Assembly: GCA_937951695.1 (NCBI GenBank)
Contig: CALFBL010000274.1
Span: 1 to 32,959, forward strand
Length of the DNA stretch: 32,959 nt
Source of the DNA: an uncultured Granulosicoccaceae bacterium
GTDB lineage: Bacteria; Pseudomonadota; Gammaproteobacteria; Granulosicoccales; Granulosicoccaceae
Direction: 5' to 3'
The position numbers were made by a program, and so were the translations under genes. The notes below the pieces were generated by a model. The model had not been told where the DNA came from, did no database searches, and saw nothing but the letters and a program-made list of their open reading frames with translations. Shown piece by piece: positions 16,887 through 25,394 of this stretch (position 1 is its first letter; each line of letters begins with the position of its first letter).

Positions 16887-17757
16887 GTTCGCTAGTATAG
16901 CGACTTAGCCAGGTTGAATAGCGGGATCTGAGTTCGGCAATCTCGGCGGTTCGGCCACGTTTCATTGCCCCGGCGGAATACACCTGAAATTTCTCCCCCA
17001 AGGTCTTGATGGCCTTATCCTTATCGGAATCATCCAACACACCGGCTGAGAGAATCTTGTCCAGAGCAATCAGACGAAACCGGTCCATGGCCATGAATCT
17101 GCGCGAGAGCTGATCCTGATGACCGCCGTGCTTGATGACCAGGGGCGCGTCGCAATAGGCCACCGCTTCGCGGGCGGTCAGGCGCAACCAGAAATCGTAA
17201 TCTTCACAGGCCGGTAGTGTTTCATCGAAGTAACCGATGTCGCTAAACACATCGCGGTGAATCATCGCAGCCGAAGGCGATATAGCGCACAGCGGCAGGC
17301 AGTGTTGAAAAATTCGTCCACCGCGCTTGGCGTGACGTTCGCGCTGATTGACTCGTTGTCCGTTGCGGATCCAGTGCTCGTCGCTGTGACAGAGCCGCAG
17401 CTGTGGTTCCCTTTCCAGCTCGCGCAGTTGCGCCTCGAGTTTTCCGGGGTACCACGCATCGTCTGAATCCAGCAGAGCGATCCAGTCGCCACTGGACGAT
17501 TCGATACCCCGGTTTCGTGCGTGTGAAACACCGTGGTTGGATTGGCGGTAAGTTTTGACCTTCGGATACTGGTTTTTTAACAGATCCCCAGTCGCATCGG
17601 TAGACCCATCATCGATGACGATGATCTCTTCCGGTTGTACGCTTTGTGCAATAACCGAGTCTAGCGCCCGTGCCAGCGTGTGGCAGCGATTGTGGGTCGG
17701 TATGACAACACTGATAGAAGGTTGCTCAGGCATCCCGCCACTGTATATCAGTGACAC
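16867..17757 (-). CDS. Family 2 glycosyltransferase
   Basis: A GT-A fold enzyme: ISVVIPTHNRCHTLARALDSV opens the nucleotide-binding fold, IIVIDDGSTD (46-54) binds the nucleotide, and DSDD (97-100) is the DxD metal site. No membrane segment is seen, so it probably transfers sugar to a lipid- or protein-linked acceptor at the inner face of the membrane. The GTG at 17757 directly abuts the TAA of the upstream gene, with a GAGG inside that gene's end. ATG at residue 9 (17733) is the alternative but has its GGCGGG too close. It is the middle gene of a tightly coupled trio. Confidence 0.9.
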   Translation of the reverse strand: MSLIYSGGMPEQPSISVVIPTHNRCHTLARALDSVIAQSVQPEEIIVIDDGSTDATGDLLKNQYPKVKTYRQSNHGVSHARNRGIESSSGDWIALLDSDDAWYPGKLEAQLRELEREPQLRLCHSDEHWIRNGQRVNQRERHAKRGGRIFQHCLPLCAISPSAAMIHRDVFSDIGYFDETLPACEDYDFWLRLTAREAVAYCDAPLVIKHGGHQDQLSRRFMAMDRFRLIALDKILSAGVLDDSDKDKAIKTLGEKFQVYSAGAMKRGRTAEIAELRSRYSTWLSRYTSEHVDSRF

Positions 17758-18708
17758 TTACCGAGGTACCTCATCGCCAACGATCGCCAGTAACTGGTGC
17801 GGGGTGCAAACAGCGGTGTCTAGTTTTGCAAGCAACACCCCATTCATGCGCGCATCGACGGTGAGCGGTTCTGCAAAGGGTCGGTGTGGATCAATAATGC
17901 CAACGATAGGGTTACCCAGATGGACCGCGCAGCCGATGTCCACATACCAATGCACCAAACCGCTGATAGGAGCCGGGACGCGGCACTGATGCTTGCAGAC
18001 TTCAAGAATACGGGTGGAATTCAGTTCGAACCGTACGTCTTTAAGTACGCCAATGTGCAGCAACGCATTGCGAACCGCTGACACACACCTCACGTGCGAC
18101 AGCTTGTCGGTACGGTTGTAATGCCCGAAATCAAAACGCACAAAGGTAGTATCCAACTGTTCGGCAATAGCGGCCAGAGAGCCTGCCAGTGGCGCATCGA
18201 ATCGACGCACACTGTCCGATGCCCCGCTGGCGAACATGATCTCTTCAGCAAGAGCGTTGCGCTCGGCGTCTTCTCCAAGCCAAACGGAGGCGTGTGGGAT
18301 GGTTTCCACAAACGGCGCGCCGCTGCCAATTTCAATGATGACATCGGCCTTACTGAGCACATCGTCTGCAAAACTGTGTTTAAGGTATTCGTAATGATCA
18401 CTGACTAGAGGCTCTGCTGAGGTGGCCGGCAACAACGAAGGGCAAACCACCAAGGTGCCAACAACTTGCTCAAGCCCGATTTCTGCCACCAGGGCTTGCA
18501 GCACGGTTGTGCCAGTGACGTCACCGGGCTGCGTGCCCGAGAGCACGCACACAAACGGCCCATCGCCAGTACGCAGCACACACAGCGGCGTCTGATGAAT
18601 GGCCATAGGGTTGAGCGGATTTGCCAAGGGAGCGGTGTAGTGACCCACCTGACGTCCGTTGGTTGCGACATCCACGTTGAGTGCAGGTCCGGAATCCAGT
18701 GTTGTCAT
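17758..18708 (-). CDS. AstE/AspA-fold (succinylglutamate desuccinylase-like) protein lacking zinc ligands
   Basis: The overall pattern follows the AstE/AspA (M14-like) family: a VLRTGDGPFVCVLSGTQPGD strand-loop, LEQVVGTLVVCPSLLP, a second motif ADVIIEIGSG, and a C-terminal beta domain (ISGLVHWYVDIGCAVHLGNPIVGII). In active members the first motif reads GGxHGDE and the second DxH. Here they read SGTQPGDV and EIGSG, so the two zinc histidines and the glutamate are all replaced. The length of 316 residues is normal and the frame is intact, so this is not simple decay. Inference: a non-catalytic or repurposed paralogue. It heads a trio with GT2 and DUF6164 and is divergent from the SLC13 permease, 75 bases apart. 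Confidence 0.72.
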   Translation of the reverse strand: MTTLDSGPALNVDVATNGRQVGHYTAPLANPLNPMAIHQTPLCVLRTGDGPFVCVLSGTQPGDVTGTTVLQALVAEIGLEQVVGTLVVCPSLLPATSAEPLVSDHYEYLKHSFADDVLSKADVIIEIGSGAPFVETIPHASVWLGEDAERNALAEEIMFASGASDSVRRFDAPLAGSLAAIAEQLDTTFVRFDFGHYNRTDKLSHVRCVSAVRNALLHIGVLKDVRFELNSTRILEVCKHQCRVPAPISGLVHWYVDIGCAVHLGNPIVGIIDPHRPFAEPLTVDARMNGVLLAKLDTAVCTPHQLLAIVGDEVPR

Positions 18709-18783
18709 GAATGATCTCTAGAGGGCAACGTCAAGTGCATCGACTGATAGAATGCAAAAGATGTGCTACGACCGAACGAACCG

Positions 18784-20562
18784 ATGACTCAGCAGCAAAT
18801 CGCCATCAGTGTTGTGCTGGTGGTCACGATGGTGTTGTTTGGCTGGGGCCGCTGGCGCTACGATCTAGTGGCTATGTTTGCCTTGGTGTCTTGCGTCTTA
18901 TTGAGGCTGATTGACCCTGCCGATGCCTTCACCGGATTCGGCCATCCGGCGGTTATTACCGTGGCGGCAGTGCTGATCATCAGTGCTGCGCTTAAGAATG
19001 CGGGGGTGGTGGATGAGATCGCTAGCCGTCTGAGTGGACTGACGAAAACCCCGATTATGCACATCGCAGCCTTAACCAGTGTCATTACAGTGGCGTCAGC
19101 GTTTATGAATAACGTCGGTGCCTTGGCATTGCTGCTGCCGATTGCTTTGTCCACGTCGGCTGAGCGCGACCGCTCGCCTGCGCTGATCTTGATGCCGTTG
19201 GCGTTTGGCAGTTTGCTCGGCGGCATGATGACCTTGATCGGTACACCACCCAATATCATCATTGCCAACATTCGGGCCAGTGAAGCCGGTGAGCCTTTTG
19301 GTATGTTTGCTTTCTCTCCAGTAGGTCTACCGATTGCGATTATCGGCGGTGCATTTATCACGTTCATCGGTTGGCGCTTGATTCCCAAAGCGCGAATGGA
19401 GAGTAATAACGCCAGCAGTTTGTTCGAGGTGGGTAACTACCTGACCGAAGCCAAAGTGCTGGAAGACTCCCCCATTGCCAACCAGACACTTGGCGAGATA
19501 GACGGCCTACAAGACAGTAATGTGGAAGTGATTGGAATTGCCGGTCGGCGACATTTTGCCCGTACCGTATCGGCAAACTACACGATTAAAATCGGTGATG
19601 TACTTATCCTGCAATCAGACCCCAATGAGTTAAAAGGGTTTTTGGATGAGTTCAATCTGGAACTGCAAACCACCGCAACGCCTGCATTCAACACGCCGAC
19701 ACCGGAAAACGATGTAATGACCGAAGGGGTGGTGAAAACTGATTCTCCGTTAATCGGTCGAGGGGTTGAATTCATTCGTCGCCGCACGGCTCGCTCGGTG
19801 GCTTTGGTAGGGATAGCACGAAATGGTGAATCGGTGTTGAGGCGCTTACGGCAGCAGACGTTTAAGCCTGGCGACGTGTTGCTACTGAATGGCGATGTCG
19901 AGTCCATCGATCAGCATATGGTGGACATGGGGTTATGGCCATTGGCTAGCCGGCCAATCGATTTACATCGCAGCCGGCGCGTGCTGCTTGCCGGGGCTAT
20001 TTTTGCCATCGCTATCGCCATCGGTATCGCCGGCATTACCTCGTTACCCATAGCGTTTTTGATAGCAGTCGGCGCCTACGTGGGCACCGGGATATTAACG
20101 CCACGGCAAATTTACGATGATATCGATTGGCCTGTCATTGTGTTATTGGCGGCGATGATTCCCGTGGGCAATGCGCTAACGACCACTGGCACCACATCGC
20201 TGGTGGCGAACGCATTGGTGACGCTGACCGATGGCTTTACAATTTACTGGATTATCACCCTGTTGCTGGTGGTGACCATGTTGCTCTCGGACGTCATCAA
20301 TAACGCAGCAACGGCCCTTGTTATGGCCCCTTTGAGCATCGCCATGGCAAATTCACTGGGCGTTAACAGTGACCCATTTCTAATGGCAGTGGCGGTGGGT
20401 GCATCTTGTGCTTTTCTGACGCCTATCGGTCATCAGTGCAACACGCTGGTGATGGGGCCGGGGGGGTATAAATTCAGTGATTATTGGCGTATGGGTTTGC
20501 CTCTGGAAATCATTATCGTGATTATCAGTGTGCCTTTGATCCTTTGGTTCTGGCCACTGTAA
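18784..20562 (+). CDS. SLC13-type anion permease with two RCK_C (TrkA-C)-like domains, 592 aa
   Basis: Two hydrophobic halves flank a soluble centre. The first half carries LIGTPPNIIIA (about 151-161) and the second TPIGHQCNTLV (546-556); these SNT-like motifs form the substrate and sodium sites in DASS/SLC13 carriers. Residues about 205-385 contain two RCK_C-type domains (ALVGIARNGESVLRRLRQQTFKPGDVLLLNGD is typical). Proteins of this build import sulfate, dicarboxylates or other anions; the substrate is not shown. I choose ATG 18784 because MTQQQIAISVVL matches usual starts; GTG 18763 is in frame. It ends in a bidirectional terminator. Confidence 0.9.
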   Translation: MTQQQIAISVVLVVTMVLFGWGRWRYDLVAMFALVSCVLLRLIDPADAFTGFGHPAVITVAAVLIISAALKNAGVVDEIASRLSGLTKTPIMHIAALTSVITVASAFMNNVGALALLLPIALSTSAERDRSPALILMPLAFGSLLGGMMTLIGTPPNIIIANIRASEAGEPFGMFAFSPVGLPIAIIGGAFITFIGWRLIPKARMESNNASSLFEVGNYLTEAKVLEDSPIANQTLGEIDGLQDSNVEVIGIAGRRHFARTVSANYTIKIGDVLILQSDPNELKGFLDEFNLELQTTATPAFNTPTPENDVMTEGVVKTDSPLIGRGVEFIRRRTARSVALVGIARNGESVLRRLRQQTFKPGDVLLLNGDVESIDQHMVDMGLWPLASRPIDLHRSRRVLLAGAIFAIAIAIGIAGITSLPIAFLIAVGAYVGTGILTPRQIYDDIDWPVIVLLAAMIPVGNALTTTGTTSLVANALVTLTDGFTIYWIITLLLVVTMLLSDVINNAATALVMAPLSIAMANSLGVNSDPFLMAVAVGASCAFLTPIGHQCNTLVMGPGGYKFSDYWRMGLPLEIIIVIISVPLILWFWPL

Positions 20563-20609
20563 GTGCGCATCGGTATTAGCAGCTTGTAATCGCATAACTT
20601 AAGCGCAAA

Positions 20610-20640
20610 AAAAAGAGTGAGGACTCACCTCACTCTTTTT
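20610..20640. terminator. Bidirectional terminator between convergent genes
   Basis: AAAAAGAGTGAGG (20610-20622), loop ACTCA, CCTCACTCTTTTT (20628-20640). The 13-bp stem is perfect and is flanked by A-runs on the left and T-runs on the right, serving both the SLC13 gene (+) and the OmpA-like gene (-). Confidence 0.92.
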
Positions 20641-20687
20641 GGGTCTGCAATATGTGGTAGCACAGCGTTTTGCGCTACGACAAGCGT

Positions 20688-21368
20688 TTACACTGGCGAG
20701 CGAAACGCTTCGTTTTCGCGTCCTTCCACAAACGGCTTGAGGTAGATTTCAACGCGTCGGTTTTGTGTGCGTCCAGCGCTAGTGGAGTTATCGCCCACAG
20801 GCATCGATTCACCTCTTCCACCCAATCGCATGCGGTTTCTGTCTACACCACCTGAGGACAAGAACATGCCAACGCTGTTGGCACGGGTTTCAGACAATTT
20901 TTGGTTGTAGCTGGCAGACCCGGTGCTATCGGTATGACCGATGACGTGGACGGCGGTCTGGCCGTACTCTGAGATAACACCTGAGACCTTCTCCAAACTG
21001 TTCTTAAACCGAGGTTTGACTGATGAACTGTTCACGTCAAACGTCGATTCTGCATCCAATTCCAGTTTCAATGTTTCTTCGTCAATACGAACCAAGCGTA
21101 TGTCGTTATTCTCTCGTTCAACCGCGAGCTCTTGTTCGAGCTGGCGTTGTTGTTTGTCCATGTAGTTTCCGACCACAGCACCTGCTAGAGCGCCAACGGC
21201 GGCCCCGGCGTAGCGTCCGTTTTTGTCGTTTATCTGATGGCCGATCACAGCGCCCGAGAGACCACCGATCGCAGCACCGATTTTGGCCCGTTTGTTTGGA
21301 TCGTTGGCTGCACAGCCGGTGGCCAGTGTCATGGATGCGGCAAGAGCCGCGATTTTTAGGTGTCGCAT
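20688..21368 (-). CDS. OmpA-family outer-membrane lipoprotein with glycine zipper
   Basis: The signal peptide ends in lipobox LATGC (C19). Residues about 28-70 carry repeated GxxxG motifs (IGAAIGGLSGAVIG, AGAAVGALAGAVVGNYMD), a glycine-zipper membrane-associating region. Residues about 110-215 form an OmpA-C peptidoglycan-binding domain with HVIGHTDSTGSASYNQKLSETRANSV and NRRVEIYLKP. The arrangement resembles YiaD-type lipoproteins, which link the outer membrane to the cell wall. An AAGGGGCG stretch before the ATG is a good ribosome site. Transcription ends at the shared hairpin. Confidence 0.93.
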   Translation of the reverse strand: MRHLKIAALAASMTLATGCAANDPNKRAKIGAAIGGLSGAVIGHQINDKNGRYAGAAVGALAGAVVGNYMDKQQRQLEQELAVERENNDIRLVRIDEETLKLELDAESTFDVNSSSVKPRFKNSLEKVSGVISEYGQTAVHVIGHTDSTGSASYNQKLSETRANSVGMFLSSGGVDRNRMRLGGRGESMPVGDNSTSAGRTQNRRVEIYLKPFVEGRENEAFRSPV

Positions 21369-21588
21369 AGCGCCCCTTGAAAAGTTTTGTCTTGTGGCAA
21401 GAACCGGTCGACGGTAAACGCTGTCCGGTCACTGGAGACTTCGTAAAGAATGTGTCGGCGTAATCTCGACAAGCTCAACCGAGCCGATGTGATGGAGCAC
21501 GCAAGCTTTGCATTACTTCAGCGACGGCTTGCGTCAATGGCCAAATTTTGTGAGGATGTTCCTCTGTACATGTGATCTACGTCCACAG

Positions 21589-21601
21589 GGGGTAGCACCC
21601 C
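21589..21601 (+). promoter_or_regulatory. Small hairpin in the csaA leader
   Basis: GGGGT-AGC-ACCCC lies 30 bases before the csaA ATG, in the 263-base divergent gap between the OmpA-like gene and csaA. It could be an RNA stem in the 5' leader. No firm promoter was recognised in the rest of the gap. Confidence 0.25.
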
Positions 21602-21631
21602 ACACGCTTGTGCACTGACTTCGGGAATACC

Positions 21632-21985
21632 ATGAACGACACTGCAGACGAACGCATCAGCTGGAACGATTTCGAGAAGGTTGACCTTCGCGTGGGAACC
21701 GTGTTGAGTGTGGAGGAATTTCCACAAGCCAGAAACCCCGCTTATAAGCTCACCATTGATTTCGGAGACGGCATTGGCATCCGTAAATCAAGTGCCCAAA
21801 TCACCGTGCACTATCTGCCCGATACCTTGGTCGGGCGACAGGTGGTGGCGGTGGTGAATTTTCCAAAAAAACAGATCGGACCCTTTATGTCCGAATGCTT
21901 GGTCACAGGTTTTGCCGATGAGAACGGCGCGATCGTGTTAACTGGAGTGGAACGCGCCGTGCCCAACGGGTCCAAGCTCATGTAG
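21632..21985 (+). CDS. csaA: CsaA-type tRNA-binding-domain protein, 117 aa
   Basis: The whole protein is one EMAP/ARC1-type OB fold: ISWNDFEKVDLRVGTVLSVEEFPQARNPAYKLTIDFG, then SSAQITVHYLPDTLVGRQVVAVVNFPKKQIGPFMSECLVTGF and VPNGSKL at the end. This is the CsaA pattern, described as a dimeric export-related chaperone and tRNA-binding protein. The length is about right for the family (around 110). ATG 21632 is preferred over a TTG/GTG eight codons upstream. The stop codon lies inside a 16-bp tandem duplication. Confidence 0.92.
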   Translation: MNDTADERISWNDFEKVDLRVGTVLSVEEFPQARNPAYKLTIDFGDGIGIRKSSAQITVHYLPDTLVGRQVVAVVNFPKKQIGPFMSECLVTGFADENGAIVLTGVERAVPNGSKLM

Positions 21986-22008
21986 CTATTTACTCATGTA
22001 GCTATTTA
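21977..22008. repeat. Perfect 16-bp tandem duplication at the csaA stop
   Basis: CTCATGTAGCTATTTA occurs twice without a gap (21977-21992 and 21993-22008). The first copy contains the last codons and the TAG of csaA; the second repeats CTC-ATG-TAG downstream, so the protein is unaffected. It is a likely slippage duplication. Confidence 0.95.
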
Positions 22009-22052
22009 AATGTGTAACGCCCTCGGTGCCATCGCCTCATTGACGTTGAATT

Positions 22053-22865
22053 TCACTGACACAGAACCTGGTGTGGCGAGTTGGGTTCTGCGGCGCCGTT
22101 ATGAACCAGCAGTGTTTGCCGGCCTTGGCAAGACGCGTTCGACGCATCGGTTTGTGGGCCATCCACGGTGGTATTGACCGACAGCACACCCGCGTCAGTG
22201 ATCTCGGATACCAATGCTGAGGTAATGGCCTCGCTTTCGGTGGCGGGATCGATGTAGTTGCTCAATGAGTCCAGCTGCGCAATGGATTCCCATTCTCTGC
22301 CATCATCGTATAAGACATGAGTGATGTCGCGTGGTTGGTCAGCGCCTTCGTCGAGTATGAAGTATTGCAGGGCAAGGGTGCTTTCAGCCAGATTCAGTGG
22401 GTTACTGGCAACGGCTTTCACCCCCGACACCCGAAATGGGGGGGTGGCGTTCAAGCCTGAGTTGATGAGTTTTTTCAGCTCTTGATCGAGGATGGCGCGA
22501 TGGCGCTCGCTAAGCTTGTCGATGCCATCGGTATCCAGCCATTCCGTGCACTCAAAGCCCCACTCACTTTCATATTTGGCACGAAGTTCATAAATTTTTG
22601 CCGAACAAAACATTGTCTCATTGTTGGCATACCACATAACCCGACGGGACTGATCTTGATAGGTCACCGCTACCTCACACAAATGTTCCTGGCCGGGCAG
22701 TTCTAACCGAATGAAACGGCTTTCGCCGGGCACTGAGCATTCAAACTCTTGCGCATCGGCTGTGTGGCCGGTGGTGATGGTTGCGAATACCGCGCACGCG
22801 CACAGTGTGTTCTTGAGAAGTGCAGGGGCGCTGGGTCGGTGGTCTCGATGCTGTGAAAGTGACAT
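22053..22865 (-). CDS. Secreted protein of unknown function with six cysteines, 270 aa
   Basis: I do not recognise a family. ATG 22865 opens a charged n-region (MSLSQHRDHRPSAP), a hydrophobic stretch and a likely signal peptidase I site (HTADA, then QEFEC). The mature part has six cysteines: four in the first 75 residues (FEC, HLCE, MFCS, FEC) and two near the end (ASC, VLC), suggesting disulfide bonds in the periplasm. LRAKYESEWGFECTEWLDTDGIDKL and the DQELKKLINSGL helix are the most distinctive parts. It is the last gene after the alcohol dehydrogenase, 74 bases away, and may or may not share its transcript. Confidence 0.65.
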   Translation of the reverse strand: MSLSQHRDHRPSAPALLKNTLCACAVFATITTGHTADAQEFECSVPGESRFIRLELPGQEHLCEVAVTYQDQSRRVMWYANNETMFCSAKIYELRAKYESEWGFECTEWLDTDGIDKLSERHRAILDQELKKLINSGLNATPPFRVSGVKAVASNPLNLAESTLALQYFILDEGADQPRDITHVLYDDGREWESIAQLDSLSNYIDPATESEAITSALVSEITDAGVLSVNTTVDGPQTDASNASCQGRQTLLVHNGAAEPNSPHQVLCQ

Positions 22866-22939
22866 CAATGCGCTCTGGCGTATGGAGTAAATGAACTCCT
22901 AGGTATAGCAGATTCGCTAGCATGGCGCCACGTAACCGA

Positions 22940-23926
22940 TCACGGCAGCAGGATGATCTTGGGAGGCGCGATCCCTTGATCGATGTCGCGAAACGATTGG
23001 GGCCCAACCGACAGTGGACGACATTCCAGCCAAGGATAATCCCCCAAGGCTTGGCGGTCGAGTAAGTCCAGCGCAGCGGTGCAATCCTGGTCGTTGTAGG
23101 TGTAGTTACCAAGCACGGTAATTTCTTGTAAAGTGATTCGACGAACATCGAGACCGGGCTCATTATCTTGTAAACCGATGTGAGAGATAACCCCACCTTG
23201 TCGCACCAACTGGCTGGCGGTCTGGCGGGTGATTCCACTGCCTACAGCATCAAACACCACGTGCATCCGACCCTCGCCCGGGCTCGATGAACGCGGGTCG
23301 TAGCAATTGGCAAAATTCATACTGCGCAGTAGCTCAAGTCGCGTGGTGGAGGTTTCGGCGATGTGCAGCTCACGCACGCCTTTCTGATGTAACACCAGAG
23401 CGGCTAGCAGTCCGATCGCCCCACCTCCCAGAATGGCCACATTGGCTTCCGAGATGGGACGTGTCAGCACGCGTTCTACCAGACGAACTGCGTGCAGCGA
23501 GACGGCCAAGGGTTCCATTAATGCTGCGTGTTCGAACGACAAGGTATCGGGTATCGGGATGAGGTTACGGTCAGGGGCCACAGCGTATTCGGCATAACCA
23601 CCGGCGCGAAGCAGTCCGAGTAAATCGCGTTGCTGACAAAGATTGGGGTTGCCGGCGCGACAATCATCGCAGCTCATGCAAGTGACCATTGGGTTTATCG
23701 CTACTCGCTGGCTTTGCAGGGGTCCTGTCTCGACAACACCTGCGAGTTCGTGCCCCAAAATCATCGGTGGTACACGCCGTGCATCATGGCCATGCCATGC
23801 GTGCATGTCTGAACCGCAAATGCCCGCAGAAATGATCTTGACCAACGACTCCCCGTGAGCGGCTTCAGGCTTTGGCTCGTCACGGAATTCTAGGTGTTCC
23901 GTGCCGGTGTAAACAAGTGCTTTCAT
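22940..23926 (-). CDS. Zinc-dependent medium-chain alcohol dehydrogenase
   Basis: A complete MDR enzyme, 328 residues. The catalytic zinc site is C37 (ICGSDMH), H59-E60 (ILGHELAG) and the E in ALMEPLAVSLHA. The structural zinc site is C83-x2-C86-x2-C89-x7-C97. The NAD(P) site is VAILGGGAIGLLAA. The subgroup looks like sorbitol/threonine/idonate dehydrogenases, which oxidise secondary alcohols of polyols or sugar acids. It starts 8 bases after the SDR stop, so the two oxidoreductases are co-translated and probably act in one pathway. Cofactor and substrate are not determined. Confidence 0.92.
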   Translation of the reverse strand: MKALVYTGTEHLEFRDEPKPEAAHGESLVKIISAGICGSDMHAWHGHDARRVPPMILGHELAGVVETGPLQSQRVAINPMVTCMSCDDCRAGNPNLCQQRDLLGLLRAGGYAEYAVAPDRNLIPIPDTLSFEHAALMEPLAVSLHAVRLVERVLTRPISEANVAILGGGAIGLLAALVLHQKGVRELHIAETSTTRLELLRSMNFANCYDPRSSSPGEGRMHVVFDAVGSGITRQTASQLVRQGGVISHIGLQDNEPGLDVRRITLQEITVLGNYTYNDQDCTAALDLLDRQALGDYPWLECRPLSVGPQSFRDIDQGIAPPKIILLP

Positions 23927-23934
23927 ACGACGTT

Positions 23935-24705
23935 CTACAGTGCGGTGAACCCGCCATCAACATACAGGATCTGACCGGTAATGTAGTCCGAGGCGTGTGA
24001 GGCAAAAAACACAGTGACCCCTTCCAGGTCCTGCATGTCACCGTTACGCTTGATCGCGGTGCGTTGCGCCAGAGCGTCGCTGTGTTCAGGGTTGGCAAAT
24101 ACCGGGGCGGTCAGTTCGGTTGGAAAGAATCCAGGCGCAATGGCATTACAACTGATACCGTGCCGCGACCAGCTTTCCGCCATGGCCCGAGTCATCTGCG
24201 CGATGCCGCCTTTGGAGGCGCCGTAAGCCAATCCATTGGCAAACGCCTGTCGACTTTGCAGCGAGGCCACATTGATGATCTTGCCCCAGCCTTGCTGCTG
24301 CATATGTGGGATGAACTCACGTGCGAGGAAAAACGGTACCGCCAGATTCAAGTTCAGCGTGCTATCCCAACTCTCATAGGTGATGTCACCCGCTGCTTGA
24401 CGATGATTGATACCGGCCGTGTTGCACAAGATATCGATACCGCCAGAAAACGAGGTACAGGCTGCTGCCAGTGCTTGCAAAGTGTCCCTATCGGTTAGAT
24501 CCCAAGACACCACATGGGTGTGTGCTGTGGCTCCTGTGGCGACACCTCGTTCATTGATAAGGCGAACCGTTTCCTGCAAAGCCTCTTGACGCCGTCCAAT
24601 CAGCACAATCGATGCGCCAGCTCCCGCCAGTGCGATACATTGTTGTCGGCCAATCCCCGAAGAGGCACCGGTGACAACAGCCGTTTTTCCGTTTAAAGAA
24701 AACAC
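23935..24705 (-). CDS. Short-chain dehydrogenase/reductase (gluconate 5-dehydrogenase-like)
   Basis: A classical SDR, 256 residues: TGASSGIG (12-19) binds the dinucleotide, NTAG at 95-98, and the catalytic triad is S148, Y161, K165 (YGASKGG). GKIINVASLQS, IAPGFFPTE and DYITGQILYVDGG are shared with IdnO-type gluconate 5-dehydrogenases from memory, though 3-ketoacyl reductase-like relatives are also possible. The start is GTG, 6 bases after the terC stop. With the MDR enzyme it could form a two-step oxidation/reduction, as IdnD and IdnO do. Confidence 0.9.
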   Translation of the reverse strand: MFSLNGKTAVVTGASSGIGRQQCIALAGAGASIVLIGRRQEALQETVRLINERGVATGATAHTHVVSWDLTDRDTLQALAAACTSFSGGIDILCNTAGINHRQAAGDITYESWDSTLNLNLAVPFFLAREFIPHMQQQGWGKIINVASLQSRQAFANGLAYGASKGGIAQMTRAMAESWSRHGISCNAIAPGFFPTELTAPVFANPEHSDALAQRTAIKRNGDMQDLEGVTVFFASHASDYITGQILYVDGGFTAL

Positions 24706-24711
24706 CGCCGA

Positions 24712-25353
24712 TTAAGCTCCCGACAGCATGGCCATGATCTCTGGCATACCCTCTATTAGCATATCGATGGCAACGTAGAAAATCAGCAAAAGCCCAATCC
24801 AGGCGATCCAAGGGTAACGTTGCAGTAGTTTTGAAATGAACGTTGCGGCGAATATCATCAACGCAACAGACAGTACAAGACCAAAGACCAGCAACAGTGG
24901 GTATTCTCTGGAGACACTGGCAATCGCCAACACATTGTCGACCGACATGGACAAATCGGCGATGACGATTTGAATGATGGCCGGGCGCATACTGGTGAAT
25001 TGCTCGGCCTGTTGATCTTCGTGATCGTCGTTGTTGGCATTTTTATGCGCCTCCCACAACTCTGTGCCAAGTTTCCAAACTACCCATAGCAGCAGTAGGG
25101 CACCCGCAACTTTTAGCCCCGGCACGCGGATCAGCTCTACGGCGATTAGTGAGAAGCCAATGCGCATTACAACTGCAGCGGCGATTCCCCAGAAAATAAC
25201 CTGCTTGCGCATCGCAGCGGGAACGCGCGAGGCCACCATACCAACAATAATTGCGTTATCGCCGGCTAAAACCAGATCAATAAACAGGATCTGTACGAAA
25301 ACATTTAAGGCATCAAGAGAGGCATAACTGCCAAGGTTTGAGAATAGATCCAT
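24712..25353 (-). CDS. TerC-family integral membrane protein, 213 aa
   Basis: Six to seven hydrophobic segments with the paired TerC motifs DLVLAGDNAIIVG (26-38) and DLSMSVDNVLAIAS (about 134-147), whose aspartates are thought to bind metal. The short form, without a CBS domain, resembles YjbE/YkoY-type members implicated in manganese export. A His/Asp-rich cytoplasmic loop (NNDDHEDQQAEQ) separates the halves. It lies between dctM (88-base gap holding a hairpin) and the SDR (6-base gap). Its place in an apparent catabolic operon is unusual. Confidence 0.9.
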   Translation of the reverse strand: MDLFSNLGSYASLDALNVFVQILFIDLVLAGDNAIIVGMVASRVPAAMRKQVIFWGIAAAVVMRIGFSLIAVELIRVPGLKVAGALLLLWVVWKLGTELWEAHKNANNDDHEDQQAEQFTSMRPAIIQIVIADLSMSVDNVLAIASVSREYPLLLVFGLVLSVALMIFAATFISKLLQRYPWIAWIGLLLIFYVAIDMLIEGMPEIMAMLSGA

Positions 25354-25394
25354 CAGTGGTGTACGTCATTTGGGGTAAGGGGAGGATGCAAGGC

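Noticed and set aside
17758..18708. AstE-like gene as a decaying pseudogene
   Set aside because: The frame is intact at full length, has a sensible start and is tightly coupled to the next gene; only the active-site motifs differ.
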